NCBI RefSeq assembly: GCF_001426925.1
Contig: NZ_LMFR01000001.1
Coordinates: forward strand, 49,639 to 113,638
From: Microbacterium sp. Root53
Lineage (GTDB): Bacteria; Actinomycetota; Actinomycetes; Actinomycetales; Microbacteriaceae
Direction: 5' to 3'
Length of the DNA stretch: 64,000 nucleotides
Of this stretch, positions 26,109 through 37,187 are shown piece after piece. The translations under genes and the position numbers were made by a program. The notes beneath the pieces were generated by a model. It worked only from the letters and a program-made list of their open reading frames with translations, had not been told where the DNA came from and ran no database searches. Every line of letters starts with the position of its first letter. Within the stretch, counting starts at the first letter, position 1.

Positions 26109-26686
26109 ACGTGTCCCTCACCCTCGTCGTCGTGATGGCCGTGCTCTACGCGGCGGGGGTCTACGCGATGCTCGAGCGGAGCCTCACGCGCGTGCTGATC
26201 GGGTTCCTGCTGCTCGGCAACGCCACCAACCTGCTGCTGATGATCGTGATGGGCTTCCCCGGAATCGCGCCGTTCGCGGGCGACGAGGGCCGGCAGAGCG
26301 ATCCGCTCCCGCAGGCGCTCATGCTGACGGCGATCGTCATCACGTTCGCGGTGAGCGCGTTCCTGCTCGCGCTCATCTACCGCTCGTGGCAGCTCGGTCA
26401 GGCAGACACGGTCGAGGACGACGCCGAGGACATCGCGCTGCGCATGCGCGCCGCGGAGGCCGAGCAGGTGCTCGGGGCCGAGGGCGCGGGCGACGAGGCC
26501 ACCACGGACTTCGTCGACGTCGTCGCGTCGCCGCTGCGGGCCATCGACGGCGCAGACGCGCTGGGCCTGCTTCCCGACGCGCCGGTGGACATTCCCACGT
26601 CGGCATACGGCGCGTCCGGCGCCCAGAGCCCGGACGGCGCGGATGACGGCGACCGCCCGCAGACGGACGAGGAGGGCCGCTCGTGA
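26105..26686 (+). CDS. mrpC: Mrp antiporter subunit C, with long acidic tail
   Basis: NuoK-like subunit. Residues 1-100 hold three helices with GVYAMLERSLTRVLIGFLLLG and PLPQALMLTAIVITFAVSAF, both typical of MrpC. The 193-aa product is much longer than the usual 110-125: from about residue 105 to the end it is an acidic, Ala/Asp/Glu/Gly-rich hydrophilic tail that should lie in the cytoplasm. It overlaps mrpA and mrpD by four bases each. Confidence 0.94.
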   Translation: MNVSLTLVVVMAVLYAAGVYAMLERSLTRVLIGFLLLGNATNLLLMIVMGFPGIAPFAGDEGRQSDPLPQALMLTAIVITFAVSAFLLALIYRSWQLGQADTVEDDAEDIALRMRAAEAEQVLGAEGAGDEATTDFVDVVASPLRAIDGADALGLLPDAPVDIPTSAYGASGAQSPDGADDGDRPQTDEEGRS

Positions 26687-28245
26687 GCCTCAGCCTCCTC
26701 GTGCCGCTGCTCGTCGCCCTGCCGCTCCTCGGCGCAGCGGTGACGCTCATCGGCGGGCGCCGCCGGCGCCTCCAGGTCGTGGTGTCGATCACGACGCTGA
26801 GCATCACGTTCGGACTCGCAGTGTTCCTGTTCGCGGTGGTCGACGGCGGCAGCCCGCTCGCGGTGTCGGTGGGCGGCTGGCCGCTGCCGTTCGGCATCGT
26901 GCTCTACGTCGACCGTCTCGCAGCCCTGCTGGTGGCGGTCTCGAGCGTCGTGCTCCTCGCGGTCCTGCTCTTCTCGGTCGGCCAGGGCGCCGCGGACGGC
27001 GACGACGACACCCCGGTGTCGATCTTCCACCCCTCGTACCTGATCCTGGCCGCCGGGATCTTCGACGCGTTCATCGCGGGGGACCTGTTCAACCTCTACG
27101 TCGGCTTCGAGATGCTGCTCGTCGCGTCGTACGTGCTCATCACGCTCGGCAGCACCGAGTCGCGCATCCGCACGGGCGTGGTGTACATCGTGGTGTCGCT
27201 CGTGTCGTCCGTGCTGTTCCTGTCCGCGATCGCGGTCATCTACGGCGCGCTCGGAACCGTGAACATGGCGCAGATCGCCGAGCGGATGGCCGAGCTGCCG
27301 GACGGCGTGCAGCTCGTGCTGCACCTGCTGCTGCTCGTCGCGTTCAGCGTGAAGGCGGCCGTGTTCCCGCTGTCGTTCTGGCTGCCGGACTCGTACCCGA
27401 CCGCGCCCGCGCCGGTCACGGCGGTGTTCGCGGGCCTGCTGACCAAGGTCGGCGTCTACGCGCTGATCCGGACCGAGACCCAGCTGTTCCCCGACAGCGA
27501 CGTCAACACGCTGCTGCTGATCGTCGCGCTCGCGACCATGATCGTCGGCGTGCTGGGCGCCGTCGCGCAGGCCGAGCTCAAGCGCATCCTGTCGTTCACG
27601 CTCGTGAGCCACGTCGGGTACATGGTCTTCGGATTGGCCATGGCGACGCCGGCCGCCATCGGCGCGACGATCTACTACATGGTCCACCACATCGTCGTGC
27701 AGACCACGCTGTTCCTCGCCGTGGGGCTGATCGAGCGCCGCGCGGGCAGCACGTCGATCCTGAAGGTCAAGGGGCTGCTGGCCGCGGCGCCCGTGATCGC
27801 CGCGGTGTACCTGATCCCGGCCCTCAACCTGGGCGGCCTGCCGCCGTTCTCGGGCTTCATCGGCAAGTTCGCGCTGCTCGACGCCGCCGCGCAGGTCGGC
27901 ACGCCGCTCATGTACACGCTGATCGTGGCCGGCATCGTCACGTCGCTGCTCACGCTCTACGCGCTGATGCGCGCCTGGAACCTGTCGTTCTGGCGCGAGG
28001 AGGACGACTCGGCCGAGACCGAGGCGCGCATCCAGCACCTCGGCACCGCGCCGGCGGCCGAGGAGGTCAGCGAGCGCCGCGTGATCCCGCGGATCATGAC
28101 GTCGGCGACCGTGGGCATGGTCGCGGTCTCGGTGGGGCTGACGGTGTTCGCCGGGCCGCTCTACGACATCTGCGAGCGCATCGGATCGGCCCTGCTCGAG
28201 CCGATCTCGCTCGTCGACCTGGGAGAGGTGGAGGAGGAGTCATGA
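26683..28245 (+). CDS. mrpD: Mrp antiporter subunit D
   Basis: ND2/ND4-like antiporter subunit, 520 aa, about 14 helices. FNLYVGFEMLLVASYVLI carries the key Glu; FSVKAAVFPLSFWLPDSYP is the conserved lysine helix; AELKRILSFTLVSHVGYM and GGLPPFSGFIGKFALL are further family segments. A GTG start sharing GTGA with the mrpC stop is preferred. The last 90 residues include a charged loop and a final helix. Works with MrpA in ion translocation. Confidence 0.96.
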   Translation: MSLSLLVPLLVALPLLGAAVTLIGGRRRRLQVVVSITTLSITFGLAVFLFAVVDGGSPLAVSVGGWPLPFGIVLYVDRLAALLVAVSSVVLLAVLLFSVGQGAADGDDDTPVSIFHPSYLILAAGIFDAFIAGDLFNLYVGFEMLLVASYVLITLGSTESRIRTGVVYIVVSLVSSVLFLSAIAVIYGALGTVNMAQIAERMAELPDGVQLVLHLLLLVAFSVKAAVFPLSFWLPDSYPTAPAPVTAVFAGLLTKVGVYALIRTETQLFPDSDVNTLLLIVALATMIVGVLGAVAQAELKRILSFTLVSHVGYMVFGLAMATPAAIGATIYYMVHHIVVQTTLFLAVGLIERRAGSTSILKVKGLLAAAPVIAAVYLIPALNLGGLPPFSGFIGKFALLDAAAQVGTPLMYTLIVAGIVTSLLTLYALMRAWNLSFWREEDDSAETEARIQHLGTAPAAEEVSERRVIPRIMTSATVGMVAVSVGLTVFAGPLYDICERIGSALLEPISLVDLGEVEEES

Positions 28246-28817
28246 GCCCGGATGCGCGCTCGCGCGCCCGCCACTTCTGGCACCAGCTGCCGTTCTTCGC
28301 CTGGCTCGTGCTGCTCTGGATGATGCTGTGGGCCCAGTTCACGGTGCTGTCCGCCGTGACGGGCGTGATCGTCGCCGTCTTCGTCACGATCGTGTTCCGG
28401 CTGCCGACCGCCGAGCTCTCGGGGCGCGTGAACCTGTGGCACGGCGTGGTCTTCATCGTCGCGTTCCTCGGCGCCGTGGTGCGCGGCGCGGTCACGGTCG
28501 CGTGGCAGACGCTGCGTCCCGGCGAGACCACCGCCGCCATCATCGCGGTGCCGCTGCGGACCGACTCCGACCTGATGATGACCCACACGGCGGTCGCGAC
28601 CTCGCTCATCCCGGGTTCGCTCATCGTCGAGGCCGACCGCGAGGCCCGCGTGCTGTACCTGCACGTGCTCGGCATCCGCGACCGCGCCGGCGTCGAGGCG
28701 CAGCGGCGCAGCGTGCTGCGCTGGGAGGCGCGCATCGTGCGCGCGGTGGGCTCGAAGACCGACCTCGCCGCGCTGCGGGGCGTGCACGTGGACGTCACGA
28801 GGGGAGCCGGGCGATGA
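28242..28817 (+). CDS. mrpE: Mrp antiporter subunit E
   Basis: A 191-aa subunit with two or three N-terminal helices (LPFFAWLVLLWMMLW, then a VVFIVAFLGAVVRGAV helix) and a cytoplasmic domain containing TAVATSLIPGSLIVE and VLYLHVLGI, which match MrpE. GAGGAGGAGT lies just before the ATG, and it overlaps mrpD by four bases. Confidence 0.92.
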   Translation: MSPDARSRARHFWHQLPFFAWLVLLWMMLWAQFTVLSAVTGVIVAVFVTIVFRLPTAELSGRVNLWHGVVFIVAFLGAVVRGAVTVAWQTLRPGETTAAIIAVPLRTDSDLMMTHTAVATSLIPGSLIVEADREARVLYLHVLGIRDRAGVEAQRRSVLRWEARIVRAVGSKTDLAALRGVHVDVTRGAGR

Positions 28818-29092
28818 GCGTCGACGCGATCCAGACCGCGCTCATCGTGGCGGCGCACGTGCTGTTCGCGGTCGCGGCCGCCCTCACGATCGTGCGCATC
28901 GTGCGCGGTCCGTCCATCCTGGACCGCGCCGTGGCGAGCGACGTGCTGCTCACCGAGGTGCTCTGCCTGCTCGGCGCCGAGATGGTCATCCATCAGCACA
29001 CCCGCACCCTGCCGGTCATGCTGATCGTCGCGGCCGTGGGCGTGTTCGGGTCGATCGCCGTCGCACGATTCGTCGCGAGGAGGGATCAGTGA
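28814..29092 (+). CDS. mrpF: Mrp antiporter subunit F
   Basis: A 92-aa, three-helix subunit. VRIVRGPSILDRAVASDVL is the MrpF signature, followed by a helix containing LLGAEMVI. The ATG overlaps the mrpE stop (ATGA). Confidence 0.93.
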   Translation: MSVDAIQTALIVAAHVLFAVAAALTIVRIVRGPSILDRAVASDVLLTEVLCLLGAEMVIHQHTRTLPVMLIVAAVGVFGSIAVARFVARRDQ

Positions 29093-29424
29093 TGGACGCC
29101 GCGCTCGACATCGCCGCGCTCGTGCTCGTGCTGCTGGGTGCGTTCCTGTGCCTGACGGCTGCGATCGGCCTGCTGCGCTTCCGCGACGTGCCGTCGCGCC
29201 TGCACGCGGCGACCAAGCCGCAGGTTCTGGGTGTCATGCTGGTCGCCGCGGCGATCGCGCTGTCGATGCGCTCCTGGACCGTCGTCGTCGCGCTCATCCC
29301 CGTCGTCCTGATCCAGCTGGCGACCGCGCCCCTGAACGCCCACATGGTCGGCCGGCAGGCCTACCGCAACGGCACGGTCGACGAGGCCACGCTCGTCGTC
29401 GACGAGCTCGCCGATCGCAGCTGA
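29089..29424 (+). CDS. mrpG: Mrp antiporter subunit G
   Basis: A 111-aa, three-helix subunit; GLLRFRDVPSRLHAATKPQ is the MrpG hallmark. The start is either GTG 29089, overlapping the mrpF stop, or the adjacent ATG 29092; AGGAGGG lies upstream. Last gene of the seven-subunit-equivalent mrp operon. Confidence 0.94.
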   Translation: MMDAALDIAALVLVLLGAFLCLTAAIGLLRFRDVPSRLHAATKPQVLGVMLVAAAIALSMRSWTVVVALIPVVLIQLATAPLNAHMVGRQAYRNGTVDEATLVVDELADRS

Positions 29425-29454
29425 CCCCGCGGCGGGGCCTGGGCGGCATACTTC

Positions 29455-29542
29455 CGACACAACGCAGGAGCCGCCGGGGGCCCGACCCCGGAAACATGCG
29501 GATGGGGCGCCCGGCGGTCCCGGATTCTCCTGCGTTGTGTCG
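29455..29542. repeat. 88-bp intergenic inverted-repeat element with CGACACAACGCAGGAG ends, copy 1
   Basis: CGACACAACGCAGGAG (29455-29470) and its exact reverse complement (29527-29542) bound an 88-bp unit. Inside are a CCGCCGGG/CCCGGCGG pair and a CCGGAAAC motif (29488-29495). It separates the convergent mrpG and ald genes and may also stop transcription. The ends and CCGGAAAC recur at 47461-47555. Confidence 0.75.
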
Positions 29543-29553
29543 TCAAGCCGGCC

Positions 29554-30654
29554 TCAGTGCGCGAGCGCGTAGCCGCGGAACGCCTCGGCGACGCCCTGGT
29601 TCACGATCTCGCCGCCGCGCACGTTGAGGCCCTTGGCGAGGGCCGGGTCGGCGGCGGCCGCGTCGTCCCAGCCGCGGTCGGCGATCGCGGCGATGTACGG
29701 CAGCGTCACGTTCGTGAGCGCGCGGGTCGAGGTCTCGGGGACCGCGCCCGGCATGTTCGCGACGCAGTAATACAGCGACCGGTGCACGGCGAAGGTGGGG
29801 TCGTCGTGCGTGGTGGGGTGCGAGCCCTCGAAGCATCCGCCCTGGTCGATCGCGATGTCGACGAGCACGGAGCCGGGCTTCATGTCGGCGACCATGTCGC
29901 GCGTCACGAGCTTGGGAGCCGCGGCGCCGGGGATGAGCACCGAGCCGATCACGAGGTCGGCGTCGGCGACCGCCTCCGCGATCGCGAACCGCGTGGACGC
30001 GCGCGTCTGCAGCGCGCCGCCGTAGCGGCGCTCGAGCTCGCGCAGGCGGGGGAGCGAGACGTCCAAGACCACGACCTCCGCGCCCAGCCCGAGCGCGTTC
30101 GCCGCCGCGTGCTCGCCCGCCACGCCGCCGCCGATCACGACGACCTTCGCGCGGGGGGTGCCGGCCACGCCGCCCATCAGGATGCCGCGCCCGCCCTGCG
30201 CCCGCATGAGCGAGTAGGCGCCGACCGTGATGGACAGGCGCCCGGCGACCTCGCTCATGGGCACGAGCAGCGGCAGCGACCGGTCGGGCAGCTGCACGGT
30301 CTCGTAGGCGACCGCGGTGGTGCCGGCGTCGACGAGGGCCTGCGTGAGCGGCGCATCGGCGGCCAGGTGCAGGTAGGCGAAGAGGGTGAGGTCGGGGCGC
30401 AGGTGCCCGTACTCCTCGGCGATCGGCTCCTTGACCTTCACCAGCAGCTCGGCGTCGCCCCACACGTCCGCGGCGTCGGGCACGATCCGCGCGCCCGCGG
30501 CGGCGAAGTCGGAGTCCGCGATGCGCGAGCCCGCTCCCGCCCCCGCCTGCACCAGGACGTCGTGGCCGCGGTGCACGAGGGCGTCCACGCCGGCCGGGGT
30601 GATGGCGACGCGGTTCTCGTTGTTCTTGATCTCGGTCGGGATGCCGATCCGCAT
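29554..30654 (-). CDS. ald: Alanine dehydrogenase
   Basis: NAD-dependent interconversion of L-alanine and pyruvate plus ammonia; 366 aa. [18 protein letters not shown] is the family N-terminus; the catalytic pair is K75 (VKVKEP) and H96 (YLHLA). The Rossmann segment [19 protein letters not shown] precedes the acidic VVVLD end. GAAGGAGAG precedes the ATG. It is divergent from an Lrp/AsnC-type regulator, the usual arrangement for ald, and is probably controlled by it in response to alanine. Confidence 0.97.
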   Translation of the reverse strand: MRIGIPTEIKNNENRVAITPAGVDALVHRGHDVLVQAGAGAGSRIADSDFAAAGARIVPDAADVWGDAELLVKVKEPIAEEYGHLRPDLTLFAYLHLAADAPLTQALVDAGTTAVAYETVQLPDRSLPLLVPMSEVAGRLSITVGAYSLMRAQGGRGILMGGVAGTPRAKVVVIGGGVAGEHAAANALGLGAEVVVLDVSLPRLRELERRYGGALQTRASTRFAIAEAVADADLVIGSVLIPGAAAPKLVTRDMVADMKPGSVLVDIAIDQGGCFEGSHPTTHDDPTFAVHRSLYYCVANMPGAVPETSTRALTNVTLPYIAAIADRGWDDAAAADPALAKGLNVRGGEIVNQGVAEAFRGYALAH

Positions 30655-30775
30655 GGCTCTCTCCTTCGAAGCGCGGTCGTGGGTCTTCCCTCAGGATGGC
30701 AATTCCTTCGTCGCTTCCCCATATCGTGCGAGGATCATTCGTGAAATTACCGCGACAGAGGGAGGATCCCGCATC
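30655..30775. promoter_or_regulatory. Divergent ald/lrp control region
   Basis: A 121-base gap, more AT-rich than its surroundings, with GGCAATTCC near 30698 and GTGAAATTACC near 30741 as two roughly inverted AT-centred sites spaced for an Lrp-type octamer. It must contain both promoters; no clear -35/-10 pair is evident. Confidence 0.4.
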
Positions 30776-31282
30776 ATGAGCCCCGCACGGACCCCCGAGT
30801 CGAAGAATCTGCGACCTGCCGAGCTGGACGAGCTCGACGAGCGGATGATCGAGATCCTCGAGCGGGACGGCCGGATCACGAACGCCGACCTCGCGGCGGC
30901 GCTCGACATCGCGCCGTCCACCGCGCACGCCCGGATGCGCTCGCTGATCGACCGGGGCGTGATCCGGGGCTTCCACGCGAGCGTCGACCACAACCGCCTC
31001 GGCCGGGGACTGCAGGCGATCATCGGCGTGACGCTGCGGCCGGGCTCGCGGCACGACGCGATCGTGCAGTTCGCCGACGAGGTGCGCCGCCTGCCCGAGG
31101 TGCTGCAGCTGTTCTTCGTCGGCGGCGTCGACGACTTCCTCGTCCACATCGCGGTCGAGGGATCGAGCGACGTGCGGCGCTTCGTGGTCGATCACCTGTC
31201 GGCCCAGCAGTCCGTCGCGTCGACGCGCACCAGCATCATCTTCGAGTACCACCGCAACGCCGTGGCGGCGCCGTTCCGCTGA
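30776..31282 (+). CDS. Lrp/AsnC-family transcriptional regulator
   Basis: A 168-aa regulator. An N-terminal winged helix (ELDERMIEILERDGRITNAD then LAAALDIAPSTAHARMRSL) is followed by a RAM ligand-binding domain (IIGVTLRPGSRHD, VLQLFFVGGVDDFLVHIAV). The ATG with GAGGGAGGATCC just upstream is chosen. Divergent placement next to ald suggests it is the alanine-responsive activator of that gene, by analogy with the mycobacterial AldR/ald pair. The direction of control is inferred. Confidence 0.9.
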   Translation: MSPARTPESKNLRPAELDELDERMIEILERDGRITNADLAAALDIAPSTAHARMRSLIDRGVIRGFHASVDHNRLGRGLQAIIGVTLRPGSRHDAIVQFADEVRRLPEVLQLFFVGGVDDFLVHIAVEGSSDVRRFVVDHLSAQQSVASTRTSIIFEYHRNAVAAPFR

Positions 31283-31394
31283 TGCGGCCGCATCCGGCGA
31301 TGGGACCCGCTCCGGAGGTCGGACACGAGGACTGAGCGGATTGCACCATCCCGCTGAGCAGATCGCGACTCTGTTTCGTCATATTTCGTGAGAT

Positions 31395-31423
31395 CTGACA
31401 TCACGTGTGCGGCGACGTACCGT
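31395..31423 (+). promoter_or_regulatory. metQ promoter
   Basis: CTGACA (31395-31400) and TACCGT (31418-31423) are separated by 17 bases, a good sigma-A-type pair about 47 bases before the metQ ATG. The surrounding 187-base spacer holds no gene. No S-adenosylmethionine riboswitch fold is recognisable in the short leader, so control is more likely by a protein. Confidence 0.5.
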
Positions 31424-31469
31424 GGGTGAGCCCCCGTGATCCGGGGTGAACATCCACTGAAGGAGCAAC

Positions 31470-32384
31470 ATGTCCCACGATCGCCGTGCCCTCGCCCGCC
31501 CCGTTCGCGCGCTCGCACCCCTGGCGGCCCTGGGCATGATGGCCCTCGCGGGCTGCGCCGCGGGAGGCGCCGACGAGGCCGCCCTCGGCACCGAGGAGAA
31601 CCCGGTCCAGCTCGGCGTGGTCGGTGCCAGCGAGCCCTACTGGTCGGTGTACGAGGAGGCCGTCGAGGCCGAGGGCATCGCCCTCGAGATCGTCGACTTC
31701 ACCGAGTACACGCAGCCGAACCCGGCGCTCAGCGAGGGCGAGCTGGACATCAACCAGTTCCAGCACATCCAGTACCTCGCCGAGTACAACGAGTCCTCGG
31801 GCGACGACCTGCAGCCGATCGGCGCCACCGCGATCTACCCGCTGGGCCTGTACTCCGACAAGTACGACTCGGTCGAGGAGATCCCGGACGGCGAGACCGT
31901 CGTGGTCCCCAACGACACCACCAACCAGGCGCGCGGCCTGCTCGTGCTGCAGTCGGCCGGCCTGATCGCGCTCGAGGACGGCGGCAGCTCGCTGTCGACG
32001 GTCGACGACATCATCGAGGACGAGTCCCGCGTGCAGGTGAACGCGGTCGACGCGGCCATCACCGTGACGTCGCTGCCGGATGTCGCCGCCGCGATCGTCA
32101 ACAACGACTTCCTCGGCAACGCGGGCCTCACGGCCGAGGACGCGATCGCGTCCGACGACCCGTCCGACCCGACCGCCCTGCCGTACGTCAACATCTTCGC
32201 CGTGCGCGCGGACGACATCGACGACGAGGTCCTGAACCAGCTCGTCGAGATCTACCAGTCGACGCAGGAGGTGCTCGACGGCGTGCAGGAGTCGGCCGGC
32301 GGCACCGCGGTCTTCGCGACCACGCCGAAGGACGAGCTGCAGACCGCCCTCGCCGACGTGCAGGAGACCATCGCGGCGCAGTGA
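31470..32384 (+). CDS. metQ: D-/L-methionine-binding lipoprotein MetQ (NlpA family)
   Basis: Substrate receptor of the methionine ABC importer, 304 aa. The signal peptide ends with the lipobox LAGC (Cys29). The mature chain has LGVVGASEPYWSVYEEAVE, then the ligand segment DFTEYTQPNPALSEGELDIN and QFQHIQYL, as in NlpA/MetQ. AAGGAG precedes the ATG. It is followed by metN and metI; a strong hairpin lies between metQ and metN. Confidence 0.93.
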   Translation: MSHDRRALARPVRALAPLAALGMMALAGCAAGGADEAALGTEENPVQLGVVGASEPYWSVYEEAVEAEGIALEIVDFTEYTQPNPALSEGELDINQFQHIQYLAEYNESSGDDLQPIGATAIYPLGLYSDKYDSVEEIPDGETVVVPNDTTNQARGLLVLQSAGLIALEDGGSSLSTVDDIIEDESRVQVNAVDAAITVTSLPDVAAAIVNNDFLGNAGLTAEDAIASDDPSDPTALPYVNIFAVRADDIDDEVLNQLVEIYQSTQEVLDGVQESAGGTAVFATTPKDELQTALADVQETIAAQ

Positions 32385-32391
32385 CCGATGC

Positions 32392-32425
32392 GGGCGCGTG
32401 CGGGATCATGATCCTGCACGCGCCC
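32392..32425 (+). promoter_or_regulatory. metQ-metN intercistronic hairpin
   Basis: GGGCGCGTGC (32392-32401) pairs with GCACGCGCCC (32416-32425), and the middle GGATCATGATCC is itself a palindrome, giving one almost fully paired 34-base stem. It lies seven bases past the metQ stop and 30 before metN. It may stabilise the metQ message or partly stop transcription, giving excess binding protein. Confidence 0.65.
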
Positions 32426-32455
32426 CGTCGTGTCCGGCCGGATTCGCGAGGAACC

Positions 32456-33517
32456 ATGCCCCACATCCGCATCACCGACGTCACCAAGACCTACCCCGCG
32501 CAGCGCCGCGGGGACCGCGCCGTGACGGCCGTCGACAGCGTCAGCCTGGACATCGAGCGCGGGGACGTGTTCGGCGTGATCGGGTACTCCGGCGCCGGCA
32601 AGTCGACGCTCGTCCGCCTCATCAACGGGCTCGAACCCGTGACCTCCGGCTCGATCGAGGTCGACGGCGTCGACGTGACGAAGCTGCCCGAGCGCCGGCT
32701 GCGCGAGGTGCGGCAGGGGATCGGCATGATCTTCCAGCGCTTCAACCTGCTGCGTTCGCGCACCATCCGCGACAACGTCGCGTACCCGCTCGAGGTGGCC
32801 GGATGGCCCCGCGCGAAGCGCGCCGCGCGCGTGGCCGAGCTGCTCGACTTCGTCGGCCTCTCGGACAAGGCGGGCGCCTACCCGGAGCAGCTGTCGGGCG
32901 GACAGCAGCAGCGCGTGGGCATCGCCCGAGCGCTCGCGGCGGAGCCGGGCATCCTGCTCGCCGACGAGGCGACCAGCGCGCTCGACCCCGAGACGACCGA
33001 CGAGGTGCTCGACCTGCTCGCGCGAGTCAACCGCGAGCTCGGCGTCACGATCGTCGTGATCACGCACGAGATGGATGTGATCGCCCGCATCGCGAACAAG
33101 GTCGCCGTCATGGAGGGCGGCCGGGTCGTCGAATCCGGGCCGACGTATGACGTCTTCACGGCGCCGACGTCCGACACCGCGCGCCGCTTCGTGCGCACGG
33201 TCGTCCGCGCCCTGCCCGACGGCGACGCGCTCGCCGCGCTGCGCGCGCAGCACGAGGGGCGCTTCTTCACGATCTCGTTCACCGACCAGGGCGCGTCCGA
33301 CGCGCGGGTGTTCGGGGCGCTGGCCCGGGCCGGCATCGACTTCCAGCTCGTCCACGGCGGCGTCGACGACATCCAGGGCCGCGTCTACGGCCTGCTCACG
33401 ATCGCGGTCCGCGGCGACGACGCGGCCCTGCGCGAGGCGCTGGCCGGCATCGGCCCCGGCGTGACGATCACCGAGGTGCCGGATGCCGGGCCCGCGGGGA
33501 ACGGGGTGGCGGCGTGA
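32456..33517 (+). CDS. metN: Methionine ABC importer ATP-binding protein MetN
   Basis: A 353-aa ATPase. Walker A GYSGAGKS at residues 43-50, signature [15 protein letters not shown], Walker B ILLADEATSALDP, and VITHEMDVI. The C-terminal ~80 residues (FFTISFTDQGASDARVFGAL and after) form the NIL domain that binds methionine for trans-inhibition in MetN proteins. The ATG at 32456 is preferred, with GCGAGGAACC upstream; the frame is open earlier but has no matching sequence. Four-base overlap with metI. Confidence 0.95.
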   Translation: MPHIRITDVTKTYPAQRRGDRAVTAVDSVSLDIERGDVFGVIGYSGAGKSTLVRLINGLEPVTSGSIEVDGVDVTKLPERRLREVRQGIGMIFQRFNLLRSRTIRDNVAYPLEVAGWPRAKRAARVAELLDFVGLSDKAGAYPEQLSGGQQQRVGIARALAAEPGILLADEATSALDPETTDEVLDLLARVNRELGVTIVVITHEMDVIARIANKVAVMEGGRVVESGPTYDVFTAPTSDTARRFVRTVVRALPDGDALAALRAQHEGRFFTISFTDQGASDARVFGALARAGIDFQLVHGGVDDIQGRVYGLLTIAVRGDDAALREALAGIGPGVTITEVPDAGPAGNGVAA

Positions 33518-34185
33518 ACGATCTCCTCGACCGCCTGTCACAGGTCGGCCCCGACCTGTTCGAGCAGACCGGCATCACCCTCTGGCTCGTCGCGGCGGCG
33601 CTCGTGCTCGGCGGCCTGGGCGGTCTCGTGATCGGCACGGCCATCACGGTGACGCGACGCGGCGCGATCCTCGAGCAGCCTGTCGTGTACTGGATCCTGA
33701 ACGCGCTCGTGAACACGTTCCGGCCGATCCCGTTCATCATCTTCCTCGTCGCGCTGCAGCCGCTGGCCCGGATCGTGGTGGGCAAGGGCATCGGCAACGA
33801 GGCGATCATCTTCACCCTGTCGCTCGCGGCGACCTTCGGGATCGCCCGCATCGTCGAGCAGAACCTCGTGACGGTCGACCCCGGCGTGATCGAGGCGGCG
33901 CGCTCGGCCGGCGCGAGCCCGTGGCGGATCATCCGCACGGTCATCCTGCCCGAGGGGCTCGGCCCGATCGTGCTCGGCTACACCTTCGCGACCGTCGCGC
34001 TCATCGACATGTCCGCCGTCGCGGGCGTCGCGGGCGGCGAGGGCCTCGGCAACTACGCGCTCGCATACGGCTACCGACAGTTCGACGAGGTCGTGACGAT
34101 CGCCGCGCTGGTGATCATCGTGATCATCACCCAGGTCGTCCAGGGCTTCGGCAACTGGCTGGCCCGCCGCATCCTGCGCCGCTGA
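33514..34185 (+). CDS. metI: Methionine ABC importer permease MetI
   Basis: A 223-aa permease with about five helices. The EAA loop reads EAARSAGASPWRIIRTVILP (about residues 128-147). FRPIPFIIFLVAL and the C-terminal GGEGLGNYALAYGYRQF are MetI-specific. The GTG start shares GTGA with the metN stop. Confidence 0.95.
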   Translation: MNDLLDRLSQVGPDLFEQTGITLWLVAAALVLGGLGGLVIGTAITVTRRGAILEQPVVYWILNALVNTFRPIPFIIFLVALQPLARIVVGKGIGNEAIIFTLSLAATFGIARIVEQNLVTVDPGVIEAARSAGASPWRIIRTVILPEGLGPIVLGYTFATVALIDMSAVAGVAGGEGLGNYALAYGYRQFDEVVTIAALVIIVIITQVVQGFGNWLARRILRR

Positions 34186-34212
34186 CGCGCGCCGGATGCG
34201 GCGGGAGCCGCC

Positions 34213-34641
34213 TCAGGCGGCGGGCTGCTGGCCGCTCGAGGCGTTGAGCATCCAGAACACCTCGAAGCGGTCCGTGAGCATGCCGAAGTGGTCGCCCCAC
34301 GGCGCCTGCGCGTAGGGCTCGACCACGTTGCCGCCTTCGGCGAGCTTCTCGAACAGGCCCGCGAGCTCGTCGGGGTCGTCGCCGAACAGCGTCACGGTGA
34401 CCCGCTGGCCGCCGTCGTACTCCATGCTCGACGGGGTGTCCGAGGCCATCAGCACGAAGCCGCTCTCGAGGTCGAGCTGGCCGTGCATGACCTTGGCGTG
34501 GTCCTCCTCGGCCAGGCCGGGGTGGGGCATGTCGCCCATCTTCATGATGTTCAGCGAGCCGCCGAGCACCGACTGGTAGAACTCCAGCGCCGCCGCCGCG
34601 TTGTCGCGGAACGAGATATACGGAGCGACCTTGAAGCCCAT
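34213..34641 (-). CDS. VOC-superfamily (PhnB/glyoxalase-like) protein
   Basis: A 142-aa cytosolic protein with paired beta-alpha-beta-beta-beta modules. It begins MGFKVAPYISFRDNAAAALE and ends in the WGDHFGMLTDRFEVFWML strand, both typical of the PhnB-like group (family unrelated to true C-P lyase). GAGAGGATCC precedes the ATG. It has its own short transcription unit between convergent metI and the argG terminator. Substrate unknown. Confidence 0.85.
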   Translation of the reverse strand: MGFKVAPYISFRDNAAAALEFYQSVLGGSLNIMKMGDMPHPGLAEEDHAKVMHGQLDLESGFVLMASDTPSSMEYDGGQRVTVTLFGDDPDELAGLFEKLAEGGNVVEPYAQAPWGDHFGMLTDRFEVFWMLNASSGQQPAA

Positions 34642-34751
34642 CGGGGATCCTCTCTTCGCCGGGCCGGATGCCCGGATCCAGAACCGAGGATCCCACCCGC
34701 CGCCGACATCCGGCACCCCGGACGATCGGAGGTCGCGGCACCAGGAGAAAG
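34642..34751. other. Spacer upstream of the VOC gene
   Basis: About 110 bases with no gene. It should hold the promoter of the VOC gene on the minus strand; I cannot assign clear hexamers. Confidence 0.3.
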
Positions 34752-34796
34752 CCGCGAGGCGAGGAGATCCGGATCCGGATCGTCCTCGCCTCGCGG
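34752..34796 (-). terminator. argG intrinsic terminator
   Basis: A 14-bp perfect stem (CCGCGAGGCGAGGA at 34752-34765 with its complement at 34783-34796) has a 17-base loop. On the minus strand it is followed by GGCTTTCTCC, so it is oriented to stop argG transcription, 33 bases past its stop codon. Confidence 0.8.
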
Positions 34797-34829
34797 AGAA
34801 GTCCTTGCGTCGCGACGCGGCCGAGCGGC

Positions 34830-37156
<2,327 letters not shown>

Positions 37157-37187
37157 GCGGAGCCCGCCCCTCAGCGCCGGGCGCGCA

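Noticed and set aside
31283..31469. SAM riboswitch ahead of metQNI
   Set aside because: The region is too short after the predicted start and lacks the conserved stems; a promoter is a simpler explanation.
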